In this document: positions 5,449 through 11,764 of the stretch, in pieces
How the letters are laid out: each line of letters begins with the position of its first letter
Position numbering within the stretch: the first letter of the stretch is position 1
From: Chloroflexota bacterium
Lineage (GTDB): Bacteria; Chloroflexota; FW602-bin22; JACPRP01
Assembly (NCBI GenBank): GCA_016210495.1
Contig: JACQUC010000130.1
Span: forward strand, 1-12,339
Reading direction: 5' to 3'
Length of the DNA stretch: 12,339 nt
Position numbers and translations under genes: made by a program
The notes under the pieces: generated by a model
Told to the model about the DNA's origin: nothing
Seen by the model: only the letters and a program-made list of their open reading frames with translations
The model's database searches: none

Positions 5449-7728
5449 GTGATGGATTTTGCGGTAGTCGGGAAACCTATGGCCCGCGTGGATTCGCCCG
5501 TGAAAGCGACCGGGGAGGCAATGTACATCGAAGACTTCATCTTGCCGCGCATGCTGTATGGCAAGATCTTGCGTAGCCGCCATGCCCACGCCAGGGTGCT
5601 CAACGTCGATACGAGTCGGGCGGAAAGGCTGCGCGGCGTCAAGGGCGTGGTCACCGGCAAGGAGATCCCCCGCAAGACCTATGGCATCGTGCCCAAGGCT
5701 CATGACGAGTACGCCCTGGCCATCGACAAGGTGCGCTACGTCGGCGACGACGTGGCGGGCGTGGCGGCGGTCGACGAGGACACCGCCGAGGAAGCCCTGA
5801 GCCTGATCCGAGTGGACTACGAGCTCCTTCCCGCCGTGTTCGATCCTGAGGAGTCGATGCAGCCCGGCGCGCCCCGCATCCACGACGTCGAAAACAACGT
5901 CAGTGCCAGGATCGTCAAGAACTTCGGCGACATCGAGCAGGGGTTCCGCGCGGCCGATTTCGTGCGAGAGGACCGGTTCTACAGCCAGGCCATCAATCAC
6001 GCGCCGATGGAGCCCCACGGAGCCGTCGCCCAGTGGGACGCGTCCGGCAAGCTTACCCTCTGGTCCAGCACGCAGATTCCCTTCTTCCTGCGCCGCAACC
6101 TGGCCAAGGCCCTGGACGTGCCCGAGAGCACGATCAGGGTCATCAAGCCGTACGTCGGGGGTGGCTTTGGCCAGAAGCTGGACATGTTTGCCAAGGACTT
6201 TGCCACCGCCTGGCTGGCCAGGAAAACAGGTCAGCCGGTGAAGATAACCTACAATCGCGAAGAGGTCTTTGCTTCCACGCGCCAGCGCCACCCGATGGTC
6301 GTGTACGTCAAGACAGGCATCGCCAAAGACGGAAAGATCACGGCGCAGCACTGCCGGCTCTACGCCGACGGCGGCGCCTACAACAGCACGGCGCCGCTGA
6401 TCATCACTGTGGCCGCCTATTTTATGATGATACCGTACATGATCGAGAACCTGAGGTTCGAGGGGTATCACGTCTACACGAACAAGCCCGTGGGCGGCGC
6501 GATGCGCGGCCACGGCATCCCACAGATTCGCTTCGCCGCCGAGAGCAGCCTGGACATGGTGGCCGAGGAGGCGGGGATCGACCCGGTGGCACTCAGGCTG
6601 AAAAACGCCTTGAAGGCCAACGAGCCGCATCCGGCCAAGTACGAGATCCTGACCTGCGGTCTGACCGAGTGCATCGAGAAGACCGCGGCTGCCGTCAAGT
6701 GGCAGGAAAAGAAGAGCCGCCGCGAATTTGGCCGGGGCGTCGGCATCGCGTGCTCCTCGTTCCCTTCCGGCCTGAACAACATGAGCCACATTGGCTCCGG
6801 CGCTATCGTCAAGATCCAGCAGGAAGGCGCGGTGACGCTGCTAAGCGGAGCCGCCGACATCGGCCAGGGCGCGGAGAGCGTGCTGTGCCAGATCGCGGCG
6901 GAGGAGCTCGGGGTGAGGCTCGAGGACATCCGCATCACGGCGGCGGATACGGAGCTGACCCCGCTGGACCCCGGCACTTTTGGCAGCGGGGTCACGCTGC
7001 GCGCCGGCAACGCGGCGAAGCTGGCGGCGGCCGATGCCAAACGCCAGATCGCCGAGGTGGTCGCCGAGAAGCTGGAGGTCAGCCCGGACGATCTCGTCTT
7101 CCGGGATCGGCGTGTTTCCGTCAAAGGTAGCCCCGAAAAAGGGATGACGTTCCTGGAAGCGCTGAAGACCGTGCAGTACGCCGACAAGGACATGCCCATC
7201 GTGGGGCAGGGGTTCTACCACGCCGACTGCGTCGAGCCGACGACGCTGCTGACGAGCGAAGGCAACTTCTCGCCCGCCTACAGCTTTATGGCGCAGGCGG
7301 CCGAGGTGGAGGTGAACCAGGAGACGGGCCAGGTGAAGGTGCTGAACGTGACCACCGCGCACGACTGCGGCTTCGCCCTCAATCCGCTGGCGGTGGACGG
7401 GCAACTGGAGGGCTCGGTGGTCGGCGGCATGGGGCACGCGCTGCTGGAGAATGTCGAGTGGAACGACGGCGTGATCATGAACCCGTCGTTTCTGGACTAC
7501 AAGATGCCCGGCGCGCTGGACGCGCCCGAGGTGATCACGTCGATACCGGTGGAGACCTTCGATCCGAATGGTCCGTTCGGCGCCAAGGAAGCGGGCGAAG
7601 GCACCCAGATACCGGTGTGTCCGGCCATTACCAACGCCGTCTACGACGCCATCGGCGTGCGCATCAAGGAGCTGCCGATCACGCCGGAGAAGATCCTGCG
7701 GGAACTGGAGAAGCGAACCGCAGATTGA
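5449..7728 (+). CDS. Xanthine dehydrogenase-family molybdopterin-binding subunit (4-hydroxybenzoyl-CoA reductase alpha-like)
   Basis: A 759-residue catalytic subunit of a Mo hydroxylase, which oxidises or dehydroxylates aromatic or heterocyclic substrates and aldehydes. The N-terminal a/b hammerhead domain is about 14-130 (DSPVKATGEAMYIEDF). The Mo-pterin domains carry MEPHG (187-191), GGGFGQK (237-243), GGAMRGHGIPQ (349-359) and ADIGQGAE (469-476). The catalytic glutamate is E714 in GAKEAGEG. Length and motifs are complete. There is no CO-dehydrogenase-type selenosulfur loop (AYRCSFR), so it is not a form I CO dehydrogenase. The 2Fe-2S and FAD subunits that normally pass on electrons are missing from the window, so they must be encoded elsewhere. 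Start is GTG 5449 or ATG 5452; GGAG at 5438-5441 serves either. Substrate cannot be read from sequence. Confidence 0.92.
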   Translation: MMDFAVVGKPMARVDSPVKATGEAMYIEDFILPRMLYGKILRSRHAHARVLNVDTSRAERLRGVKGVVTGKEIPRKTYGIVPKAHDEYALAIDKVRYVGDDVAGVAAVDEDTAEEALSLIRVDYELLPAVFDPEESMQPGAPRIHDVENNVSARIVKNFGDIEQGFRAADFVREDRFYSQAINHAPMEPHGAVAQWDASGKLTLWSSTQIPFFLRRNLAKALDVPESTIRVIKPYVGGGFGQKLDMFAKDFATAWLARKTGQPVKITYNREEVFASTRQRHPMVVYVKTGIAKDGKITAQHCRLYADGGAYNSTAPLIITVAAYFMMIPYMIENLRFEGYHVYTNKPVGGAMRGHGIPQIRFAAESSLDMVAEEAGIDPVALRLKNALKANEPHPAKYEILTCGLTECIEKTAAAVKWQEKKSRREFGRGVGIACSSFPSGLNNMSHIGSGAIVKIQQEGAVTLLSGAADIGQGAESVLCQIAAEELGVRLEDIRITAADTELTPLDPGTFGSGVTLRAGNAAKLAAADAKRQIAEVVAEKLEVSPDDLVFRDRRVSVKGSPEKGMTFLEALKTVQYADKDMPIVGQGFYHADCVEPTTLLTSEGNFSPAYSFMAQAAEVEVNQETGQVKVLNVTTAHDCGFALNPLAVDGQLEGSVVGGMGHALLENVEWNDGVIMNPSFLDYKMPGALDAPEVITSIPVETFDPNGPFGAKEAGEGTQIPVCPAITNAVYDAIGVRIKELPITPEKILRELEKRTAD

Positions 7729-7755
7729 CGCTGATTGATGGATTACGCTGATGGG
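7719..7755 (+). repeat. Degenerate GATTGACGCT-type repeat overlapping the gene's stop codon
   Basis: From 7719 the sequence turns into short imperfect repeats of GATTGACGCT, GATTGATG and GATTACGCT. This unit resembles a low-complexity intergenic repeat rather than coding DNA. The last codons of the Mo hydroxylase (Thr-Ala-Asp) and its TGA stop at 7726-7728 lie inside it, so the repeat probably supplied the present C-terminus. Confidence 0.45.
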
Positions 7756-7768
7756 GTGCGGGGACATC

Positions 7769-7810
7769 GTAGTGCAGGGGCTTGTCCCCTGCTTGCTTCC
7801 CTGCACGAGA
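7769..7810 (+). repeat. 42-bp dispersed repeat, copy 1
   Basis: This shares 36 of 42 positions with 8406-8447, in the same orientation. It contains a hairpin, CAGGGG (7775-7780) and CCCCTG (7786-7791), and an alternative larger pairing of GTGCAGGG (7772-7779) with CCCTGCAC (7799-7806). Weak similarity continues leftwards to about 7760 (GGGGA). It lies between the Mo hydroxylase and the hicBA promoter. Confidence 0.75.
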
Positions 7811-7814
7811 CGCT

Positions 7815-7843
7815 TTGCCCTTTCAAGCCTGGGTGTGTATCAT
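7815..7843 (+). promoter_or_regulatory. Probable hicBA promoter
   Basis: TTGCCC (7815-7820), a 17-nt spacer and TATCAT (7838-7843), about 48 bp upstream of the antitoxin start. The match to consensus is moderate. It begins right after the 42-bp repeat. The ribosome site AGGAG (7879-7883) is 7 nt before the ATG. Confidence 0.5.
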
Positions 7844-7890
7844 ATTAGTGTGGAACAAGTCTGTAATTCGGCGACCGCAGGAGCCAGAAG

Positions 7891-8136
7891 ATGAAGACCT
7901 ACGTTTTCCGGGTAGTGGTGGAGCCAGACGAGGATCGCTGGGTAGCCTACTGCCCGGTGCTTCAGGACAAGGGAGGCGCAAGCTGGGGCTACACCCCGGA
8001 AGAAGCCCTCAAGAATGTCCGTGAAGTGATCGAAATGACTATTGACAGCATGCTTGCCCACGGCGAGCCCATCCCGGAGGAACCGGCAAGCGAGGTTCAA
8101 GTCTCGTCTGAGCCGAGGGTGGCCGTGACCGTATGA
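7891..8136 (+). CDS. hicB: HicB-family antitoxin
   Basis: An 81-residue antitoxin of the HicB family. The sequence VVVEPDEDRWVAYCPVLQDKGGASWGYTPEEALKNVREVIEM (about residues 8-49) is the degenerate RNase-H-like fold that binds and neutralises HicA. The short tail (EEPASEVQVSSEPRVAVTV) has no evident ribbon-helix-helix or HTH domain, so it belongs to the short HicB group and may repress only weakly. The gene precedes the toxin gene and overlaps it by 4 bp (ATGA), the reverse of classical hicA-hicB order but common for this subgroup. Start ATG 7891 has a good AGGAG site. Family call is firm. Confidence 0.88.
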   Translation: MKTYVFRVVVEPDEDRWVAYCPVLQDKGGASWGYTPEEALKNVREVIEMTIDSMLAHGEPIPEEPASEVQVSSEPRVAVTV

Positions 8137-8384
8137 GCGGCATCGACTACGGGGCCCTTCGCTCTTTGACCGCCAAACGCTTGGTGGGAGCATTAGAGGG
8201 CGATGGGTTTTCACTCGATCGTCAATCGGGCAGCCATCGCCAATACCGTCACCCCGACGGCAGAAGAGTCACCGTTTCTTCTCACAGGTCCAGTGACACC
8301 TTTTCTCCCAAGATACTGAAGATCATGATCGAAAGCCAAGCCAAGTGGACGGACGAAGATCTGCAGAGGCTGGGGATTCTGTAG
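8133..8384 (+). CDS. hicA: HicA-family mRNA interferase toxin
   Basis: An 83-residue toxin with a double-stranded-RNA-binding-like fold that cleaves mRNA during translation. The family core is clear: KRLVGALEGDGFSLDRQSGSHRQYRHPDGRRVTV (about residues 15-48), with the catalytic histidine H35 in GSHRQYRH. The later segment FSPKILKIMIE (57-67) is the usual C-terminal helix, here with a Lys/Ile-rich form. The reading frame is intact and the histidine present, so it should be active when not bound by the upstream HicB. It is translationally coupled to hicB by the ATGA overlap. It ends 22 bp before the region holding copy 2 of the 42-bp repeat. Confidence 0.88.
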   Translation: MSGIDYGALRSLTAKRLVGALEGDGFSLDRQSGSHRQYRHPDGRRVTVSSHRSSDTFSPKILKIMIESQAKWTDEDLQRLGIL

Positions 8385-8405
8385 GGCGGTTCACGAGGGG
8401 AGACT

Positions 8406-8447
8406 GTAGCACGGGGGCTTGTCCCCTGTTTGCTCCCCTGCACGACA
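8406..8447 (+). repeat. 42-bp dispersed repeat, copy 2
   Basis: It differs from 7769-7810 at 6 of 42 positions, in the same orientation, 637 bp further on. The inner GGGG-CTTGT-CCCC hairpin is kept. The outer GTGCAGGG arm has mutated to GCACGGGG, so the larger pairing of copy 1 is lost. Confidence 0.75.
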
Positions 8448-8454
8448 GCCGCTG

Positions 8455-8469
8455 CTTGGAACTTCCAAG
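8455..8469. repeat. 15-bp perfect palindrome downstream of hicBA
   Basis: CTTGGAA (8455-8461) and TTCCAAG (8463-8469) form 7-bp arms around a single C. No T-run follows, so it is a weak terminator candidate at best. It lies about 30 bp upstream of the next promoter. Confidence 0.4.
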
Positions 8470-8497
8470 GCCAGCCCGGCCCGGCATGCCATGCATC

Positions 8498-8526
8498 TTG
8501 ACGCTAAAACTGGTGAAATGTACAAT
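8498..8526 (+). promoter_or_regulatory. Promoter of the Phd/YefM antitoxin gene
   Basis: TTGACG (8498-8503), a 17-nt spacer and TACAAT (8521-8526) make a near-consensus sigma70 promoter, with transcription expected to start about 8533. That start lies upstream of the GAGGAGGG ribosome site at 8566-8573. Confidence 0.7.
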
Positions 8527-8580
8527 TAAGCAAGTGTTTATCGCGGCTGCGTGTTTCAGATAACCGAGGAGGGCTACGGA

Positions 8581-8835
8581 ATGACTGACATATCTACTGT
8601 GAAAGCAAGGAATCAGTTTTCCGATATAGTGAACCGCGCTGCTTACGGCAAGGAGCGCATTGCGCTGACGCGGCGAGGCAAGAGACTGGTGGCCGTCGTG
8701 CCCATCGAGGACGTGGATCTGCTGGAAGCGATAGAGAACCGCGCGGATCTGGAAGACGCGCGCGCCGCACTGGCGGAGGCGAAAGAGAAGGGTACGCTTA
8801 GCTGGGAAAAGATAAAGGCGGCGCTGGACCTGTAA
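8581..8835 (+). CDS. Phd/YefM-family antitoxin, apparently solitary
   Basis: An 84-residue antitoxin. The N-terminal half (ISTVKARNQFSDIVNRAAYGKERIALTRRGKRLVAVVPIED, about residues 4-44) is the YefM/Phd DNA-binding fold. The acidic helical C-terminus (DLEDARAALAEAKEKGTLSWEKIKAAL) is the toxin-binding part. The start at 8581 is chosen because GAGGAGGG lies 7 nt upstream; an earlier in-frame ATG at 8551 has no such site and adds non-family residues. No toxin gene follows on the same strand, where a RelE-type partner would normally overlap or abut. The next gene is a RelE on the opposite strand that has its own antitoxin. It may be an orphan antitoxin left after toxin loss (see 8844-8882), or act in trans. 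Confidence 0.85.
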   Translation: MTDISTVKARNQFSDIVNRAAYGKERIALTRRGKRLVAVVPIEDVDLLEAIENRADLEDARAALAEAKEKGTLSWEKIKAALDL

Positions 8836-8843
8836 CCCGTCCG

Positions 8844-8882
8844 TTAGAACATCTGGCAAGAGGCACTGCATATCGTCGACAA
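8844..8882 (+). pseudogene. Possible C-terminal remnant of a RelE-type toxin
   Basis: Nine bases after the Phd-type stop, one frame reads LEHLARGTAYRRQ. The RG[ST]AYR string matches the C-terminal motif of the RelE/ParE toxin encoded on the other strand nearby (VLPRGSAYRD). It sits where the 3' end of a partner toxin would be after deletion of the rest. The match is very short and could be chance. Confidence 0.2.
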
Positions 8883-8895
8883 TCGGAACTGGCGG

Positions 8896-9153
8896 CTAAT
8901 CACGGTAGGCGCTCCCACGAGGAAGCACGTGCAAGATCGTCATCGTTCGAGACGCACGGTGGAAAACAAACCGTACACGCCACTTGCCTACCCGCAGACG
9001 CCATTCAGCGTCATGGCCGCGCAGGCGCTTTACGTCACCGTGTTCAATGCTGGCCAGCCGTTCGATGGCGTTCAATATCCGCTCTTTCGTGCGCCGGTCC
9101 AGGTGGTCTACTTCCTTGAGGGCCTCCTCGGTCCACGCAATATCCCAACTCAT
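8896..9153 (-). CDS. RelE/ParE-family toxin
   Basis: An 85-residue toxin with the whole RelE/ParE fold. It has an N-terminal strand and two helices (WDIAWTEEALKEVDHLDRRTKERILNAIERL), then KRLRG (42-46), the core strand pair EWRLRVGKWRVRFVF (50-64) and a final strand ending VLPRGSAYR (76-84). The basic residues expected for RNA binding and catalysis in RelE are present (R52, R54, R59, R61, R84). That favours an mRNase over a ParE gyrase poison, but sequence alone does not settle it. The start ATG overlaps the upstream antitoxin's stop by 4 bp, so the two are coupled. It is convergent with the Phd-type gene (60 bp between stops). Confidence 0.87.
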   Translation of the reverse strand: MSWDIAWTEEALKEVDHLDRRTKERILNAIERLASIEHGDVKRLRGHDAEWRLRVGKWRVRFVFHRASRTMTILHVLPRGSAYRD

Positions 9154-9410
9154 GCCTTCGGAAGCAGCCGCCGGCGGGCTTCTTCGTGGGACATTACCCG
9201 GCCTGCCGCCAAATCCTCACGAGCCTTGCGGACGGCATCAAGCTCTTCCTGAGTTTCTGCCTCGTCGTCATAGAGCGCATCCGCCAGGATGCGCGGTAGC
9301 TCGGACAGTCCTCGCTTGCGCAACTTGTCCAAGGCACGCTCTGCCTCCACAAGTTGGCTATCTGGCAATTCATCGATTAGTTTGTGCAGCTTCTCTTTGA
9401 CGGTCATCAT
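9150..9410 (-). CDS. Antitoxin partner of the RelE/ParE toxin
   Basis: An 86-residue, highly charged, mostly helical protein. It has an N-terminal segment MTVKEKLHKLIDELPDSQL like the addiction-module antitoxins that begin with a short helical dimerisation part. An acidic middle (LYDDEAETQEELDAVRKAREDL) is followed by a C-terminal GRVMSHEEARRRLL motif, common at the ends of antitoxins next to RelE toxins. It overlaps the toxin start by 4 bp, which is the main support for the role. Tandem ATGs at 9410 and 9407 both fit the GGGGAG site just upstream. An extension to 9527 is rejected because it runs back through the promoter. I do not recognise a named DNA-binding domain with confidence. Confidence 0.75.
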   Translation of the reverse strand: MMTVKEKLHKLIDELPDSQLVEAERALDKLRKRGLSELPRILADALYDDEAETQEELDAVRKAREDLAAGRVMSHEEARRRLLPKA

Positions 9411-9481
9411 CGCTCGTCTCCCCGGACCCTTGCAGTCTGGCCAGCTAATTGCGCCTTTTTGTGTCTGTCGGCAATGCTTGC

Positions 9482-9514
9482 GTATAGTATAGTATACCTC
9501 CGTAGTGAGGGCAA
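9482..9514 (-). promoter_or_regulatory. Promoter of the RelE/antitoxin operon with TATAC-repeat operator
   Basis: On the minus strand there is TTGCCC (9514-9509), a 17-nt spacer and TATACT (9491-9486). The -10 region sits in GTATAGTATAGTATAC (9482-9497), three 5-bp direct repeats whose ends are also inverted. This kind of site is often bound cooperatively by a TA complex. The leader to the antitoxin is about 70 nt. Confidence 0.65.
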
Positions 9515-9681
9515 TGGGCACATCCACCGACTACGTACTGCTGCACAACCAAGTGAAAGAAAGTTGTGGCGGCTGCCGCTGGAGATTTGTCGGTCGCTGT
9601 AGCAGGAGAGAGCCCCCACATCACAAGCGGAAGAAGCATCGCGACGCGCACGACCTCGGGCGATCTGTCGACCGAGGAGAA

Positions 9682-11748
9682 TCAAATCCGCAGGTCGTCC
9701 AGAAACTCCGATGCCGGAGCGACGGCGGTGATGAGCAAGTGGTCGCGCGCGCGGGTGCAGGCGACGTAGAGCAGGTGGCGCTCGGTGTCGTAGACCTCCT
9801 GTAGATCCGCCTCGTCGCCGACGGTCTCAATGCGTTCCTGCAAGGGGATGATCTCGTCGTCACATGCCATCACGACCACGGCGCGAAACTCCAGGCCCTT
9901 GGCAAGGTGCATGGTGCCGACGCAGGCATAACCGCTGGTGGTTTCGACGCACTCGTCCAGAAGCTTGTAAGGAATTCCTGCCCGCTTGATGGCCGCGATG
10001 GCGCGCTCCAGCTCCCTCATCGAGCGGACGAAGACGCCAAGCTCGTGGAAGGCGATGCCTTCCTGCACCCGTTCTGCAATCCATTCGGCGACCCATGCGA
10101 TCTCTTCGTCCTGGCTGTCGAGAACCAGGATGTCCGGCGCCGGGCCGTTGAAGACTGAGACCGTGTGGCTGCGCTCCTCCTTGTTGCCATCGGCGTCAGA
10201 CACCTCCGGCCCCAACAGGCGGTCGGCCTGCATACGGATCTGGTGCGAGGTGCGGTAGTTGACCCGCAGCGTCCGGGAGCGTCCGCGTACGTCCACGCCC
10301 AGGGCCAGCCAGGAAAACGGCTGCTGAAAGATGCGCTGGCCAAGATCGCCCGCGAAAAAGAGCGCGTCGGGCCGCTGCCCGCCGAGCGCGGCAAAGAACC
10401 GCAGGTGGGCGACGCCAATATCCTGTGCCTCGTCGACCACGACGAAGTCGAAGGGCGGGTACTTGCTTTCCGCAACTGCCCCGGCCAGCTTCGAAAACAA
10501 GCCGGACCGCGTGATCATGTTGCGCGCCAGCAGGGCGGCCCGCACTCTCTCGAAGATTGACCACAGGACGGCGCGCTGCGACTCCGGCAGCCTGGTCTTG
10601 CGGCCCAGCCGCGTGACATCGCGGTACGACTCCCAGGTTTCCAACTGCCACGCGTCCACCACGTGCTCCCATTCCATCAGCAAGAACTGCGCGCTGAACC
10701 GGTGGCCGCCGACCTCTTTTGATGCCTCCCTCAGCATTTCGCTAACGACCTCGCGCGGCGCAAGGTTAGGGCGTCCAAAGTGCGCCCGGTAAAGGCGGGC
10801 GCCGATGGCGTCGATGGAATACACTTCCAGGCGCTCCGCCAGACGCGGCTCGTGGCTGATCAGCCGCCTGAGCCGAACCCGCAGAGCGTTCGCCAGAATC
10901 TCGGAAAAGGTTGTCAGCAAAACCCGCGCGTCGGGGTTGGCGCGGGCGAGAAAGGCCGCCCGGTGCAGGGCCACGATGGTCTTCCCCGTGCCGGCGGAGC
11001 CGGAAACCCGTGCGGGGCCGCTGTACTCCCGCTCGACCCCCTGCCGCTGCGCCGGATGGAGGAAAACCGTCCACTTGTCCCAGGGATATTCGAGCGCCCG
11101 TTGCAACTCCTCGACGTCGCTCATCATGCGGAAGCGGCGCTGTGCATCGGGATGAGCGAACGGGTCTGCCCCGATTGTGACAGGCTCGATGATTCGGGGC
11201 TTTCCGCCGGTCGCCAGCTCCAGCAGCGCCTCGGCGGCCTCCGCCGGCAAATGGTCGGCCAGCTCGAGCAAGCTGTTCTCGTCGGCCTTGCGCACATCAT
11301 GCAGCCACTCCACGGGCACGCCGTAGCGCAACAGCTCATCGTCGGTAAGCGCTGAAAAGAGAAGCGGTCTCAGCGCCGACGGCTGCTCGACATACCTCGG
11401 GATCACGATCTCCTGAACCGACTCGCGCACCTCGACCAGTTGGGCGGCGCCAGTGGTCGGATGTGCTTGCAGCTTCCGGCACTCTGCCCACTCGTAGGCC
11501 CTGTCGTGATGGTCCACGTAGCACAGCAAGAGGCTATCTTGCGTCTTGTGGACGATCAAGCGGATGTCACCGCTGACGCGTACCGACCAGAAGTTTTTGT
11601 CCTTCGCCCTCTCCAGCTTGTGGAAGCTCATCCCGGGCCTGGTTGGGTTGAGCTGCAGGTCAAAGGCGGTGGCCTTCACCAGCTTCTGCTCCTCGCCGGT
11701 CAACCTGGCGAGGCTATCGGTAAATGTGTCGGCGATTCGAAACTGCAT
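9682..11748 (-). CDS. UvrD/Rep-like superfamily 1 helicase with N-terminal RelE/ParE-like domain
   Basis: A 688-residue fusion. Residues 1-95 read as a RelE/ParE-fold domain: NPTRPGMSFHKLERAKDK, FWSVRVSGDIRLIVHK (R57, R63), then LLCYVDHHDRAYEWAE. A linker of unknown function covers about 96-225. An SF1 helicase follows: Walker A GSAGTGKT (250-257), DEAQD (439-443), GDLGQRIF (467-474), VNYRTS (496-501), GTMHLAKGLEF (611-621) and YVACTRARD (661-669). All ATPase motifs are intact. The start at 11748 is chosen because AGGAAGAG lies just upstream and the RelE-like domain begins there; the in-frame ATG at 11913 would overlap the upstream gene with unrelated residues. The gene follows the 107-residue gene by 16 bp in an operon with a DNA methyltransferase, so a defence or restriction role is likely. 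Whether the RelE-like domain still cuts RNA or DNA is open. Confidence 0.9.
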   Translation of the reverse strand: MQFRIADTFTDSLARLTGEEQKLVKATAFDLQLNPTRPGMSFHKLERAKDKNFWSVRVSGDIRLIVHKTQDSLLLCYVDHHDRAYEWAECRKLQAHPTTGAAQLVEVRESVQEIVIPRYVEQPSALRPLLFSALTDDELLRYGVPVEWLHDVRKADENSLLELADHLPAEAAEALLELATGGKPRIIEPVTIGADPFAHPDAQRRFRMMSDVEELQRALEYPWDKWTVFLHPAQRQGVEREYSGPARVSGSAGTGKTIVALHRAAFLARANPDARVLLTTFSEILANALRVRLRRLISHEPRLAERLEVYSIDAIGARLYRAHFGRPNLAPREVVSEMLREASKEVGGHRFSAQFLLMEWEHVVDAWQLETWESYRDVTRLGRKTRLPESQRAVLWSIFERVRAALLARNMITRSGLFSKLAGAVAESKYPPFDFVVVDEAQDIGVAHLRFFAALGGQRPDALFFAGDLGQRIFQQPFSWLALGVDVRGRSRTLRVNYRTSHQIRMQADRLLGPEVSDADGNKEERSHTVSVFNGPAPDILVLDSQDEEIAWVAEWIAERVQEGIAFHELGVFVRSMRELERAIAAIKRAGIPYKLLDECVETTSGYACVGTMHLAKGLEFRAVVVMACDDEIIPLQERIETVGDEADLQEVYDTERHLLYVACTRARDHLLITAVAPASEFLDDLRI

Positions 11749-11764
11749 AGCCTCTTCCTTGGAG

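Noticed and set aside
5014..6789. 591-codon open frame on the minus strand
   Set aside because: It is antisense to the 5' half of the Mo hydroxylase and to the start of the SufR-like gene, and its His/Gly/Val/Leu-rich product resembles no family. GC-rich codon bias keeps the opposite strand open.
6033..7130. 365-codon plus-strand frame inside the Mo hydroxylase
   Set aside because: Arg/Gly-rich shadow in another frame of a gene with intact family motifs.
6841..7806. 321-codon minus-strand frame
   Set aside because: Antisense shadow of the Mo hydroxylase 3' half; composition is not protein-like.
7769..8447. The two 42-bp repeats as a CRISPR array
   Set aside because: Only two copies, 637 bp apart with genes between them; no regular spacers and no cas genes.
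8551..8580. Earlier ATG for the Phd/YefM antitoxin
   Set aside because: No ribosome site, while the ATG at 8581 has GAGGAGGG 7 nt upstream and fits the family start.
9411..9527. N-terminal extension of the RelE partner antitoxin
   Set aside because: It would place coding over the -10 and TATAC repeats; a good ribosome site exists for 9410.
9654..9677. Hairpin CCTCGG/CCGAGG after the helicase gene as terminator
   Set aside because: Twelve-base loop and no T-run on the minus strand; too weak to call.
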